Below, one piece after another: positions 1-12,715 of a DNA stretch of 64,000 bases; positions within the stretch are counted from its first letter, which is position 1; each line of letters opens with the position of its first letter. Source of the DNA: Chimonanthus salicifolius (Eukaryota > Streptophyta > Magnoliopsida > Laurales > Calycanthaceae). The stretch covers positions 93,555,064 to 93,619,063 of the forward strand of contig CM023532.1 in assembly GCA_013350335.1 (NCBI GenBank). Direction: 5' to 3'. The position numbers were made by a program, and so were the translations under genes. Below the pieces are notes generated by a model. It did no database searches. It was not told where the DNA came from and saw only the letters and a list, made by a program, of their open reading frames with translations.

Positions 1-2030
1 GTTACCCCCGTTTCAAAAAAAAAAAAAAAAAAACCCGATATCTGTTCCTTGGTTATGTTTTGAATCTTTCGGAGATAACGCACCATAACAAGACAGGGCG
101 TTACGGGAATCCTCTCCTCTCTCTCAAGTTTGGTTCTCTTCTTTGGGTCCCCATCTTCTCCAACAGGTAGGAGTAATCCTTCTTTCTCTTTTTCAGTTAA
201 TTTCTTTTGTTTTTCTTTTCTAAAATCTCACCTTCTAATCTCCATGTTCCTTTTCTCTCAAATTCGACCATTGATGGTGAATTATCTGAGAAATTCGAAT
301 AAGAGAAAGAAAAAGAAAAATAGAATAGGAAAAGAGAGAAGACACCATGTCGACCATGGTGATGGAATTCAACGGTTGAGATTCAATTTAAATTTGTTAA
401 TTTGATTTCTCTAGATGGAAACTTGATTTCTGAATCATCCTACTACTCCATGGGTAAATTAGACATCCAGGAGAATCAATGGTTGAATTCCAAGACCGTA
501 ACTACAAGGCCAAAACGTTATAAGGCTGATTCTCAAATTTGGAAATTCATTTTCTTCGCGTCGTCGCGAGAAAATCCATATTTGAGGATCCCGATGGAAA
601 TTTTAAACGAAACTTATTTTGTTGGATTCCAATTTGATATAGATAGTTTCTATCTAAATTTGGAAGCAAAAGAAGGTGATTTGATGCCTCATATCTGATA
701 TGAAATATGGACCAAAATCTGGTACAAATCTGAGATGCAGTTTCGTTGGGTTTTATTAAATAAATCATAACTTGGGTTGTACATACCAAAACAATACAAA
801 ATTTATGTCCAATATGATCACAACGAGGAGATCTATCTCCAGTAAAAATTTCAAAATAAAATTTGTTGGTTTGATGGGTCAAATTAAATCTGTAAGTAGA
901 TCTAGTTGCAGATCTTTGATTTCTGGACAGTTTTATAGTGCTGAATTGTAGATTTTTTATATCGGTCTTTGATTATCATAATGATACAAATTTTTTGCCT
1001 AAACTTAATCCTATGAAAATATCTATCTCTAGTAAAAATTTCAGAGGGAGACTCACCGATTTGATAAACCTCGGTTAAGACTGCAAGTTGTTGAGTAGTG
1101 TACATGTCTGAGTATTTTGATCATAACTCGGGTTAGGAAAATGCTTTCAGGGCGAACCAGGTATTGTTGTGATCCTCACTTAGAGACCTATCCACCGTAC
1201 AAATATGAGACCCTGATAAAATCAGGCAAATGCCATAAAATTCTGCAAGATAGGTTTAATTATGCCTTGTTTTGATTCTTTTAAACCTTAGGCAAATTGT
1301 ATATTGTTTAGTTAGACTTGATTTGTTGGGACATAACCTGTGGGTTTTATTTATTGAGTTCCTTTGATTTAGAAATGAGCAAATAAACAAAATTTGAAAT
1401 GGTCCAAAACTCTAATCAATGACACCAAATTTGGGGATTTTGAGCTCGGTTGGAACTTGGAATTGGTGGTGTGGTTTTGCTTGGTAAATTGCAAACTTTA
1501 GGTGAGGAAAACTTAACCTTGCATACTGATTTGTTTTGAATTGATTGATTGAATGTGAAATTGAATATGAGAGTTGGGGCTAGTTCATAAGATTGGGAAT
1601 TGTTTAATTGACGGGTAAGTCTGGTTCAAGCTCACATAGTGTAAGGGGAACTTTTGAGGCTGAATGTTTTAAGTCTGAGCACCCGAGTCTGCCTGGATAT
1701 GTTTCTTTGATTACTCGTCTGTATTGTTGGAAAAACCCGACTAAAACATTGTAGAATTTGTTTGGTGGAAATTGAAACTTGATTGTGTGGTTAGAGAATC
1801 ATTCATGCTTGATCGTTTTAGAACTTGGTGATTTCTATGAGTTGTATGTTAAATAGTTACTATGAATATTTTGTTAATGTCATAGTTGGAAATCATGTTT
1901 TTATTGAATTTGTTAACACTTGCTATATTTGTTAACCGTTTATTGTGAATATGTTAATGGCATACATGACATGGCATTCATGCATAAGATATTTGTTGAT
2001 TTGTCATGCATGAGCATCCACGTTTTGGTG
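1..2030. other. Unassigned AT-rich region, no supported gene
   Basis: I recognise no gene here. An A-run lies at about 17-33. A CT-rich stretch at about 110-200 contains CAACAG followed by GTAGGA, which resembles a 5' UTR exon and splice donor, but no coding continuation can be followed. The short open frames (91, 98 and 111 codons) resemble no family. A diverged internal duplication is visible: the stretch around 830-890 (CTATCTCCAGTAAAAATTTC) recurs around 1022-1075 (CTATCTCTAGTAAAAATTTC). The region could be the edge of an intron-rich gene or an old transposon; I cannot decide. Confidence 0.3.
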
Positions 2031-3400
2031 TGTTAGTGCCCCCGCTTGCCGAATCCCTTTTGTCAAATTACATGACATGGGAAGCCTTGATTCGGAAGAT
2101 TGAAGCATGAAAGAAGACTCAAGTGGTGGTGAAGCTAAAGATCAAGTTGGAGAATTAAGCATCACCATATGTATGGCAATCACAACAATAAATTGGCTAT
2201 AAATGACTCTAGGTAGAACCAAACACCTTAGGTTGCCATTGCCTAAGTTAAGAGAACATCTTGATAAATTATAAGTAAGCCTAGTGGATGTTTGACACCA
2301 AATCAAAACATGGACTTAAAGTTTCAAACCATTGATTTTACTGTTAAGACGACACATCATGTCGTCGATCAATTACCATTAATAGCAGGAGACCAATCAT
2401 GGTATTGCGATCAATCGCCTGGAAAAACGAAGGCTCTAGTTTGGAATGGTCTGTCAAACTCCAGTGGTCTCAGGACGATACATTCGTGCTCATGATGTAT
2501 TACTAGGACAGGGCCGATCCAATCGTACATACGATCAATCGCCTTGGTCTTAGACAAAATCTGGATTGTCATTCACAGTCATGTCTCGAACAACCGATCG
2601 TGCAGACGATCCTTTGTCTGGGTATTGCGGCGATCAATCTCCCTCACGATCAATCGTTTGGAGCCTGGGTTGGATACCCACTGAAAAACACAGTCAGGCT
2701 CAAGCCGATCCATTCGTCTGATGGTGACCCGTCGTGTTGTATAGAGCTCAATACATCGGGAGTGAAAGTTCTCCCTTGGTGCTAGAACACGATTGACCCT
2801 AGAGGGGGGTGGATAGGTCAACCCAATTTGTTGTTCCTTTTAAAATTCCTTGATTGATTAATTAGAGTGCAACAGATACTTCAATCAAGTGTGTGTGTTA
2901 GCAAATGTGATTATGCAATCAACACAAGAAATTGATTCTAACACCACAAACAAAAGGACACAAGATATAGAGTGGTTCGGTTAGCCAACCTATATCCACT
3001 GTTAGGACTAGCTTTGGAGACCTTGAGCTATCCCCAAATTGACTAAATAGGGGACTTACACCCTCACAATTAGAGTAAGAATTCGATCTAACTCAATCGG
3101 CTGGGATTTTCATTCACCACATGTAAAATAGGAATTCCACCTATTTGAATTGGCTGGGAATTCTATCCACCACGTGTGCCAGAGACTATGCTCTAGGTTT
3201 TTTATAGTGGTTCCGGAGCCAAGCCTCCTTAATCTACTTTCACAAGACAAAGGCTTTAAAACAAAATTAAAACCAAGAAGCACTTGCTTTATAGCTCTTT
3301 TCTCAAAGATGTGTGCTTTTCAGAGATCCACCCAATGTGTGCCCGAGTTAATCCCGACGCTCCGCCTTATAGCCGTCGTTGAGCAATCACAATCTCAGGG
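2031..3400 (+). mobile_element. LTR-type retroelement fragment, left part
   Basis: It starts with TGTTAGTGCCCC, the same terminus found in reverse orientation at 36942. A TATA-like CTATAAATG lies about 170 bp in. Between 2380 and 2750 there are many short motifs built on CGATCAATCG and its variants. The sequence continues at 35858 after removal of the solo LTR 3401-35852 and one CAGGG copy, so the two parts were once contiguous. There is no coding capacity of note. It could be an LTR, a large non-autonomous element or an inverted pair of LTR pieces. Confidence 0.45.
2198..2206 (+). promoter_or_regulatory. TATA-like box in LTR-type fragment
   Basis: CTATAAATG lies about 170 bp inside the TGTTAGTGCCCC terminus, a plausible distance for an LTR promoter. 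The call rests on sequence alone. Confidence 0.3.
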
Positions 3401-4027
3401 TGTAACACTCCGCCCTCTTTCACTCACCGAAAATTAGAGTCTATTTTTTTTTTTTTGAAATAAAGAGTGAGAGAGAATGGGACGTCACGAGGCGAGATAA
3501 GTCCGAGCTTCCAAAGCTCGGCCCTTAACTGGCCAACCATACTTGTGCGTGGACTAAGCCACTAAAACGGTTCATACGTAATAAGTTAAGCTTGCGGAAT
3601 TAAACTTAATGTGGAATTATAATAGAGATCTATCCTACCCATTATTAAATAGCAAGAAGATACATCACTTAACAAAAATTACCTTAACTTAAAACGTCCA
3701 AAATAAAAGTCCAAACCATAGCAAATAGTCTAAGTTATTACAGTCCCAAATACTAGCTACTCAAATTACATTGTCCATAGCGAAACTTAAATAAAATGAA
3801 TCTAATCATCCAAGCTCCTAAACTTGGCTCCGATCACGTCCTTCGCTTCGTTTATTCCTGTGTCACCATCAAAGGTAGAAGTAGGGCATTAGACAATGCA
3901 CCTAGTAGGTACTCCGAGTAGGGTCAACACATGGATTAGTATAAACAAAACACATAGATATAAATAATATCAAAACCATGAAAGTCAATGTCATGCCATG
4001 GGTGTCATATGCCATGAGTCCCAGCCA

Positions 4028-4400
4028 TCATCCATATTACAATCACATAGTATCCCTCTTGATGGAAAATCCTCATCAAGGTATCACAATCACATAGTAT
4101 CCCTCTTGATGGAAAATCCTCATCAAGGTATCACATTCACATAGTATCCCTCTTGATGGAAAACCCTCATCAAGGTATCACAATCACATAATATCCCTCT
4201 TGATGGAAAATCCTTATCAAGGTATCACAATCACATAGTATCCCTCTTGATGGAAAATCCTCATCAAGGTATCCCTACGAATCCTTATCGGACGCCCCGA
4301 ACGGAGCGTGGACTCCGATTACAATCACAATCACATAGTATCCCTCTTGATGGAAAATCCTCATCAAGGTATCCCCACGAATGCCTTACGGACGCCCCGA
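4028..4400 (-). repeat. 47-bp tandem array, CTTGATG/CATCAAG hairpin units
   Basis: There are about five consecutive units of roughly 47 bp, followed by one or two units interrupted by a GGACGCCCCGACGGAG box. Each unit contains CTTGATG, a loop GGAAAATCCT, then CATCAAG, so each can fold into a 7-bp stem. The stem differs from the CTTGACG/CGTCAAG stem of the 48-bp arrays by a C-G to T-A change on both arms. Confidence 0.9.
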
Positions 4401-6424
4401 CGGAGCGTGGACTCTGGATTCATTTCAAACATACATCCCTTGGAATCAGTATGGATTCCACCCCAAGGTTGCTTTATCGGAAATCTGAATGGAGCATGGA
4501 CTCCTCTCATTTGATCCCATACATGCCATGCATGAGATGCAAGTGCAAACATGCTATGTAATAATAAACATCATAGCATTAAAAATCCCATCATTAAGAC
4601 ATATCATTTGATACCAAAATAATTCAAGTAAGAACATCACATATACATATTCCATGGTTTTCAATGAGGTAGGAATCCTACCAACATCCAAATACCGAGT
4701 CCTTGTGTTTCTGTCCAAAAATCGATCACTGATCCAGTCAAGCTGATCGTACACCGCTTGTGAGATCCCGTTACCTTATTATATATCAATAAATCAAACC
4801 AATGCTCCATTTGATTTCCAACCATGTGTAAATCCACAAAATACCTTAGTGGGGTTCGGCCATACAACATGGCAGAACCTCACTCCCTTGGTTTTAGGCC
4901 CTCTTTTTTATCTTGATCATTCTAATCAATGTGGGTCCAAGATCATGCCATCTTTTGATTCATTAATCCAAACACATATAAGCTAATCATTTAACATTAA
5001 TAAAATCCTAAGTCCACAAAAACATTCTCCATGGTCCGTCATTTTAACCATATTTCCATCGTAGCCATTATTCTTTCCATAACTAATCACTTAGCTTATT
5101 TGCACATGACTTAAGTCCCAAATGATCCATACATGATTCATTAATCATAACATAAATCCCTAATAAATCCCTCCATTCCTTAGCTTGATCATTCATTTAT
5201 TTAAACATGCCTAGATCCATAAATGACCCATTACAATGGTTCATGGGGTTCGTACCCATGATGTCTCATTTTCATCTTCTCCTTTAAATCATTTACAACA
5301 TTAGGTCCATAAACAAAGTCCCTCCATGGGGGGTTTAATCATACACTTAGGTCCATTATTTTAAATCATCATCTACCATATTTAAAACCCCTTAAAATTA
5401 CTAACATTCCTCCATCATTTTCATGGTCTATATACATGTAAATACCTCAATATTTCTCCATGGGGTTCGGCCATACAACATGGCCGAACCCATGGTCCAT
5501 TGATCTTCACCATCTCCTCATTTTAATCATGCTTTACAACATTTAAAACCCACTTAAAATCACCAATAATCTTCCACCATTATCATCCTTTAAAACCTTT
5601 TAAAATCACTAACATACATCTATGATTTTTATCCTTTAAAACCCATAAAAAATCATTAATATACCTCCATGGGGTTTGGCCATACAACATGGTTGAACCC
5701 TATGGTTCATCATCTTTTCTTAAAATCACATACCCATGGTTATATCCTTTGATGGGGTTTTGTAACGCCCGCCCCTTTTCACCGAAATCAGAGTCTATTT
5801 TTTTTTTTTTTTGAAATAACAAGTGACAAAGGGCACGGACGTCACGACGCGAGCTAAGTCCGAGCTTCTAAAGCCCGACTCTTAACTGGCCAACCTTACA
5901 TGCGTGTGGAACGAAGTCCACGAGAACGGTTCACACGTAGACGTAAGCTCGCGGAATATAACTTAATGCGGAACATTATAATAGAGACTATCCTACCAAT
6001 TTTAGATAGCAAGGAAGTACGGCGCTTAAATTACTAAAATACCCCTAAATTCATAATTATATCTCAAAATGATAATGTCCAAAGTAAAATCCAAACCACA
6101 GTAAGTAATCTAAATTATTACATTCCGACGAACTAAGCTATTCAAATTACATTTCCAAAATAAATTAAATAAACTAAGTAGTCCGCTTCCCCAAGCTCCT
6201 AAGCTCGACTCCCTTCTCGTCCTTCGTTTCCGCCATCTCCTGCATCATCAGTTAGGGTAGAAGTAGGGCGTTAAACAACGCGCCCAGTAGGACTCCGAGT
6301 AGGGCTAACACATGGATTAGTGATAACAAACACACAGGTATAATATAATGAAAACCATCAAATGAATGCCATGCCATGGGTGTTTTATGTCATGTGTCCC
6401 ACCCATCATCCATACCATCATGCT

Positions 6425-6800
6425 GCCATATCCCCCTTGACGGAAAAGGCCTCGTCAAGATATAAACAATCACAAATCATTCCCCTTGACGGCAAAACCT
6501 CGTCAAGATATAAACAATCACAAATCATCCCCCTTGACGGCAAAACCTCGTCAAGATATAAACAATCACAAATCATCCCCCTGGACGGCAAAACCTCGTC
6601 CAGATGTAAACAATCACAAATCATCCCCCTTGACGGTAAAACCTCATCAAGATATAAACAATCACAAATCATCCCCCTGGACGGAAAACCTCGTCCAAAT
6701 ATAAACAATCACAAATCATCCCCCTGGACTGCAAAACCTTGTCCAGATATAAACAATCACAAATCATCCCCCTTGACGGCAAAACCTCGTCAAGGTGTCC
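6425..6800 (-). repeat. 48-bp minisatellite, eight co-varying hairpin units
   Basis: There are eight units of 48 bp. Each holds a 7-bp inverted repeat around a loop like GCAAAACCT. Two stem types alternate: CTTGACG with CGTCAAG, and CTGGACG with CGTCCAG. Whenever the left arm reads TTGAC the right arm reads TCAA, and when it reads TGGAC the right arm reads TCCA; the exceptions are single C-to-T-like changes (unit 5 right arm CATCAAG, unit 7 left arm CTGGACT). The period is a multiple of three, so long open frames on both strands are expected from the repetition itself. Confidence 0.95.
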
Positions 6801-9160
6801 CCATGTTTGCTTCTCGGTCGCCCCGAGGACTCCGGTTTCTTTATTTTCATCCTTCCTATGCCATATCCCTCCCATGTCATGCATGAGATGTAGATGCCAT
6901 ATGCCATGTAATATATATGATAGCACAAACCATAGCATTTAAAATCCCATCAATAAAACATATAATTTGATTATCAAAATAGATCAAGCAAAGCATCAAT
7001 ATACACATCATAACCTTAAAACCCATCTTAAAACAATCATATGCTTACCAAAATAAATCAAGAACAAAACCCATACATAACACATAATCCATGGCTTACA
7101 AAAAGGTAGGAATCCTACCGAATACCTACTAGCGTCCTTTTTCGTTTTCGTCCGATAATCCGGTCACCGATACGCGCACCGCTTGCGACGTTCGATACCT
7201 TATCACATATTAATAATCAGTCTCTATTTTATCATATCTAAGTGCATTATCCAAGCCTTAGTGGGGTTCGGCCATATACCATGGCCGAACCTCACTATGT
7301 AGTTCTGTGGGTCCCATTTAATCTATCAAATATTTAAATTCCATGAGTCTAAAAACCAGCCACCCTGGGCTTCATTTAACCATACATAAGGTCATCTTTA
7401 AAACACCTAAGTCCATGATTAATCTCCATGGGATTCTTGAATTTGGCCATTATTTACGATTTTGCCACTACTCCTCCATGGTTAGGTTCTCATTTCATTT
7501 CTCCATTCTTAGGCCCATAATTGATCCATAACCTTGGATCCATTAATGACTCACCAATCATGAGATACAACCATTAAAAATCAGCCACTATCTTAACCTA
7601 ATTCCCATTAATTAAAGCATATTCATAGACCTTAATCTTAGCCTATCCATTGGTTCACAAAATGGGTCCATTGATGTCTCATTAACCATGACATAACAAC
7701 ACTAGAAATCAGCCTTTTAATTAACCTAATCTCCATTCATTTAAACACATACATAACCCCATACTTAGCCCATTAAGTGGCTCATAAAAATGGGTCATGG
7801 GTTCGGCCATACACCATGGCCGAACCCATGATGTTAATTTCCTTATTTCTCTTGGATCTTTTCCCACATTTTTGATCCACATCTTAGATCCCTTAATGCC
7901 TTACCACTTCATGTCATAGGATCTTTAAAATCAGCCCCTTTAATTAACATTAGGCTCACTTTCTTGAGTCCATCAAAACTACCAACATTCCCCATTATTT
8001 TTCCCTATTTACATATCCATTAAAATTATGAATACATTACCATAGGGTTCATCATTCATTGGTGACATTTAAGACCATAAAACATTAATCTTCATCCATG
8101 GATCCTTCATTTAAAAACCCCTTTCAAAATTACTATCATTCTTTCATTTAAAACTTTAAAAATTATTAACCACTTAACATAGCCTCCATTCTCTAACCCC
8201 ATTAAAATTCTAACACCATCACCATAAGTTCATGGTCCATCATTCATTCATGCCTTTTAAGGCCACAAAAATCATTCACATCTTCCATGAATTTCATCAT
8301 AAAAACCCCTTTAAAAATTACCTACATTTAATCATTAAAATCTTAAAACCCTAAATCATCCTCCATGGCTTCCATTCTTTATAAACCCTAATAAATCAAT
8401 TAATCACCTACCATGGTTTTGACTTTAAAAACCCCATTCCAATTTACTTAATTACTTGTAACACCCCGCCCTTTTCACTCTAAATTTTCAGAGTATATAT
8501 TTTTTTTAAATATAATAATCAAGTGATCGGGGCGGAGTGTCATGACGCGAGTTAAGTTCGGACTTCTAAAGTCCGACCCTTAACTGGCCAAGCCCATGTG
8601 CGTATGGTTTAAGTCCATAAGAATGATCCACACATGGTACAAATACAACTTGCGGAATTAACTTAATCTTAATCTAACTGAGGTTATAATAGAACCTATG
8701 ACAATTCCAATTTTCCATTCTTAGATAGCAAAGTACATAATTTATTTTCCAAAATTACTAAACAAACTTAATTAATCATTCAATCAAACCATCCAAAAAA
8801 AATCAAACTATAGCATCTAACTTAACTACTTATTACATACCAACACACCTAATTACCAAATTACATTGTCTAGATAAATCAAATAACAAGTCCATAAATA
8901 GTCCATTCAAATTCCATTCAAAATGCCCAAGCTCCTATGCTTGGTTTTCTTCTCGATCCACTTTTTTCCCTTTCCCTGCATCATCCACTAAGGATATAGA
9001 TAGGGCGTTAGATCAACACGCCCAGTAGTGTTTCCGAATAGGGCTACCACATGCAAATAGAATAATAATAATACATGTGTGACAAAATTCCATAAAAACA
9101 TGCTATGTATGAAATGAACATGTAATGAGTCCCACCCATCACCATTCAACATAGCCATCA

Positions 9161-9320
9161 CTTGACGGGATTCTCATCGTCAAGGTAACCCACAGTGGTC
9201 TTTTGGATGCCCCGATGGAGTGTGGCCTCCGGATTCCTCCTGATGGAATTTTCATCATCAGGGTACCCCACAATGGTCTTTCGGACGCCCCGACGGAGTG
9301 TGGCTTCCGGTTACATCACC
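9161..9320 (-). repeat. Two repeat units with different hairpin stems
   Basis: The first unit has CTTGACG paired with CGTCAAG; the second has CCTGATG paired with CATCAGG. The two stems differ at two base pairs and both arms changed together. Each is followed by a box reading GGACGCCCCGACGGAGTGTGG or close to it, which is shared with the other LTR families. Confidence 0.85.
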
Positions 9321-9609
9321 ATCATCCCATTCCATGCATGAGATGTCTATGCAATCATGCCATTTGTAAATATAACATTTCACTCAAATAACTTATTCAA
9401 ATAAACATAAAATAGCAATTAACATATGTGGTTACAACAAGGTAGGAAACCTACACTAGATTACTTTGTTTGACCCTTCCTTTGAACCGTCTTCCGATCA
9501 CAGCTTGTACACCATTCTAGAAATCCAAATACCCTATGTACATAGCAGTAAGTTAATCTTTGACCATATGATTCTAATTTGATCTAAATCCCAAAAATCC
9601 ACTTTATGG

Positions 9610-10696
9610 GGTTCGGCCATACCCCATGGCCGAACCTCACCCATTTAAAACTTTGATCTCTTTTATTTTACTCCATAAACATTCAAACAACCAAATCCTC
9701 CAAATAAACCTTGGTAGGGTTCGGCCATACTACATGGCTGAACCTTACCACCTTGGGTTTTGGCTCATATGTCCATTCTTTTGATCATTTCATCTTTTCA
9801 TCCATATTTACAATAACGCCACTATACTACCCTTTGTTTAATTTTCCTTAGAAAATAAAGTCTATCACCAAACCACCTTAGTGGGGTTCGACCATTCAAC
9901 ATGGCCGAACCTCACCATTTACTTTGGTCATTTAAACCCTTTATTCATATATCTCATTTGCCCAATTCATTATGAATGAATCACCAAGTCCATCAAATGA
10001 CAATTGGTGGGGTTCGGCCATACAACATGGCCGAACCTCACCCTAGAGATTTTAACCCCATGTTCCACTATCTTTCATGTTTAATCACCTTAATACTATG
10101 TCCATAATTGACATATGTAATTTCGGAAATCATAAGCATAAACCATTCATTATCATAATCCAATTATCCACAAAACAGTCCATGGGGTTCGGCCATACAT
10201 ATGGCCGAACCCTATGGTTTCCTTGATGTAAATCTTCTCATCATACTTACTTATTTTGGCCACAAGATGACCCATTTAACACATATAAAATTTACCATGT
10301 TTTGACATGGTTTTTGACCTTTAAAACATCAAACCTATCCACTCTTATCATGGGGTTCGGCCAGCCAAGATGGCCGAACCCAATGATGTATTTTCTATCA
10401 TTTTTAAACAATCTTATACAAGATTAAATTCCTTGATGTGTTCGGCCAATCCATAGCCCAACACATGACACTCAAAACCATAATTTTAGAACTTTCCAAA
10501 GCATGCAATTAATCTAACTTAGCATAAAAAAAAACAGTCCATGGTTTTGTTTTACAAAAACTATCCAAATTAACCCATTCTTTTCATGGGGTTCGGCCAT
10601 CCCATGTGGCCGAACCCTATAATCCATTTTTCATCTCATTTATGAACTTCATCCAATATCTAACCCTTGTTAGATTCGACCATCCAATGGCCGGAT
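9610..10696 (-). repeat. Cluster of about ten GGTTCGGCCAT palindromes
   Basis: Copies start at about 9610, 9718, 9885, 10011, 10186, 10354, 10438, 10590 and 10673. Arms are typically GGTTCGGCCAT and ATGGCCGAACC with a 3-7 nt loop. The 10438 copy reads GTGTTCGGC with GCCCAACAC, so its outer pairs differ from the consensus but mostly still pair. The sequence between copies is not repeated, so this is a dispersed motif and not a tandem array. Confidence 0.9.
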
Positions 10697-12715
10697 CATG
10701 TTTCTTTATTAAATAATAGTTTATCGAAAACCTACCGTTTCTGCGACTCCTCCAATTGATCTTCACTCCGGCTTGTTCCTTCCCTTTCTTAGCCTCTCCT
10801 TCTTCTTGATTCCTTGGCCGAAGATGATTTTGTTGCTGTCCTTGGAATGATTCGGCTAAGGTATGGATTAGAGAGAGATAGAATTTTGCTTTGGATGGGA
10901 AACCTTGATGCCAACTCCTTTGATCTAAGTGTATTTACCTTGATGGAGAGATCGGTCAAGGACTGATTGAAGCTAATCAACCAGTTGCTGTTCTTGGTTG
11001 TGAGTATGGAGAAAACGGCAAAGAGGAAGAGAGATAGAAAGTGAAATGGGCACCCTTTGCTTAATAAAAAACAACCCAAGGTTAACCTTGTGTAACTCAC
11101 CTCACCTCAATCAAAGTCCTTCATGTTACTTGGGGGTTTCATTATGAAATGAAACTCCCCAACCCTCCAACGTCTCCATGCATGGTTGTTGGTGTAACCT
11201 CCCCTCCTTAGCTCCTTACCTCATTAACAACAAAATGGGGGTTTCATTTTTTTAAGATGAAAACTTTCCATGTTCCAACGTCCCCTTTCATATCCTTGTG
11301 GTTGTTTGCATTCTCTCCACTATTCATCTCTCATTACCCTTGCATTTGTAACTCTCAAAACAGCCACCCCACTTATCTCCTTAGTAGACGTTACATGCAT
11401 GCAAAGTCTCATGCAACCAACGTCCCCATGATTTTGAATTTGAATAACTTCTCATTAAAGACTATGAGTGGGGGTTTCATCTTTGAGATGAAACTTCCCC
11501 AACCCCCTCTAGCTGCCCTTCAACATGTGGAGTGATGTGAGTTTGAATCATCAACTCTTCCACTTCACACACCACTTAATTAAAACTTATTTAACAACTT
11601 ACTTACTTAAATTTATTTTAATCAACTCACTCACTATAATTATTCTAAATCAGCCCACTTATTTAACTCAACTGTATAATTTTATTTTAAACTCCAAACA
11701 GTCCCAATTTAATCAATCTTGGACTTACTTAGTGATCAACAAAGTCAAACCCACCCCATTGGGTCCAATTTGGCCATTTTGACCCATTTAACGAAATTTG
11801 ACCCAATTATGATTCTTGACCCGTTTAAGTTCATCTTATCCATTTATTTGTTTTGTAATCAAAACTACTAACCATTGGGTCTTGATTGAACCATTGACCC
11901 ATTTAAATTCAACTCAAATATATCACAATGGCAATTCCGTAAATATGAATAAATTCATATAAATTGATAACTTTGAAATTCCAGGGTGCTACATTACTCA
12001 CCATGATTCTTTCCAAAAATTCCATACATCCATTGCTTAAATAATTTAATTACATAATGTCCTTAATCCATTTATTTTTTCTTAACCCTAATTTACCCAT
12101 TAGGGTTTTGTCCATTTTTCATCCTTCCATGGGATGGATTTGAGATCCAAGGCCCATAATGTTTTGGCCACCACTAAATCTAAGAAATGGACCCCAAATC
12201 TTAAACCCTAAAAAAATCTAATCTCTTGTTTAGAAATACTTACAATCCGTCGGCTCCTCCGACTTTCTTTGCTCCCTTCGGACTCCTTGGCCTCCTCTCT
12301 TCTTCTTCCCCTTTGTTGGTCGGCTAGGATGCTTGATCAAGATGAAAAACCTCCAAGCTTGGGTTCGGCCATCATGGGGTGTGTTTGAGAGAGGGAGAGG
12401 AGAGGAGAGGATGGTGAGGAAGAAGATACTATGGCTTGATCTTTGAGTGATGGCCAAGCTTGGCTTCTTTCTTCTCTTCTTCTCTTTTTCTTCCAAGCTT
12501 TTCTTCTTCTTTCTCTTGGTGTGGGACGGCAATGTGGGAGAGCAAGAGAGAAAGAGAATGAGATAAGAATGGGATTTGAAAGATAAGATAAAAAAACAAC
12601 ACCTTTTGGTTTCTTAAACTTTACTCCACCATTAAGGCTTCCAACCACCAACATGGAATTTTTTTCATGCTTTATGCTTTATGCTTTATGGTTTATGGTG
12701 GTGGTTGGGATAAAC

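Larger units (their letters stand above)
8457..11993 (-). mobile_element. Solo LTR (family II) in A's 3' LTR
   Basis: On the minus strand it runs from TGTAGCACCCTGG to GGGCGGGGTGTTACA, 3537 bp. The flanking duplications TTACT (8452-8456 and 11994-11998) are perfect. The uninterrupted site is present in A's 5' LTR near 32707-32730 (TTACTTAATTACTCACC), which proves the insertion. No internal sequence flanks either end. It carries the densest series of GGTTCGGCCAT palindromes in the left stack, two CTTGACG-type repeat units at 9161-9320 and TTTCATC hairpins at 11130-11510. Confidence 0.95.
5761..12715 (-). mobile_element. 3' LTR of element A (interrupted, truncated)
   Basis: The LTR portions are 5761-8456 and 11999-12715. 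The sequence is colinear with the 5' LTR at 26326 up to GGTGGTTGGGATAAAC, where element B is inserted. The part that should follow (CACCACCCAAGCCC onward, visible at 33440 in the 5' LTR) is absent. GGTTCGGCCAT palindromes lie at 7265-7291 and 7800-7826, a GGTAGGAATCCTACC box near 7106, an acceptor-like site in sense at 6240, and a CCAAGCT/AGCTCG-type hairpin near 6191-6208. Confidence 0.85.

Noticed and set aside
130..698. Possible first exons of a host gene
   Set aside because: CT-rich leader and CAACAG/GTAGGA look suggestive, but no protein family, consistent frame or further exon could be followed.
6425..6800. CRISPR-like array
   Set aside because: Repeat and spacer are both repeated, there is no unique spacer, and the context is a plant LTR.
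6362..6886. 174-codon open frame with repeated PLDGKTSSRYKQSQII
   Set aside because: It is the antisense reading of the 48-bp array. A repeat period divisible by three with no stop stays open by itself, and its start is in the LTR body.
12230..12654. Overlapping lysine/arginine- and serine-rich frames (also 32954-33378)
   Set aside because: Present in both LTRs of A only because the LTRs are copies. They are in LTR sense but fall on a low-complexity AG/CT-rich leader, overlap in two frames and match no protein.
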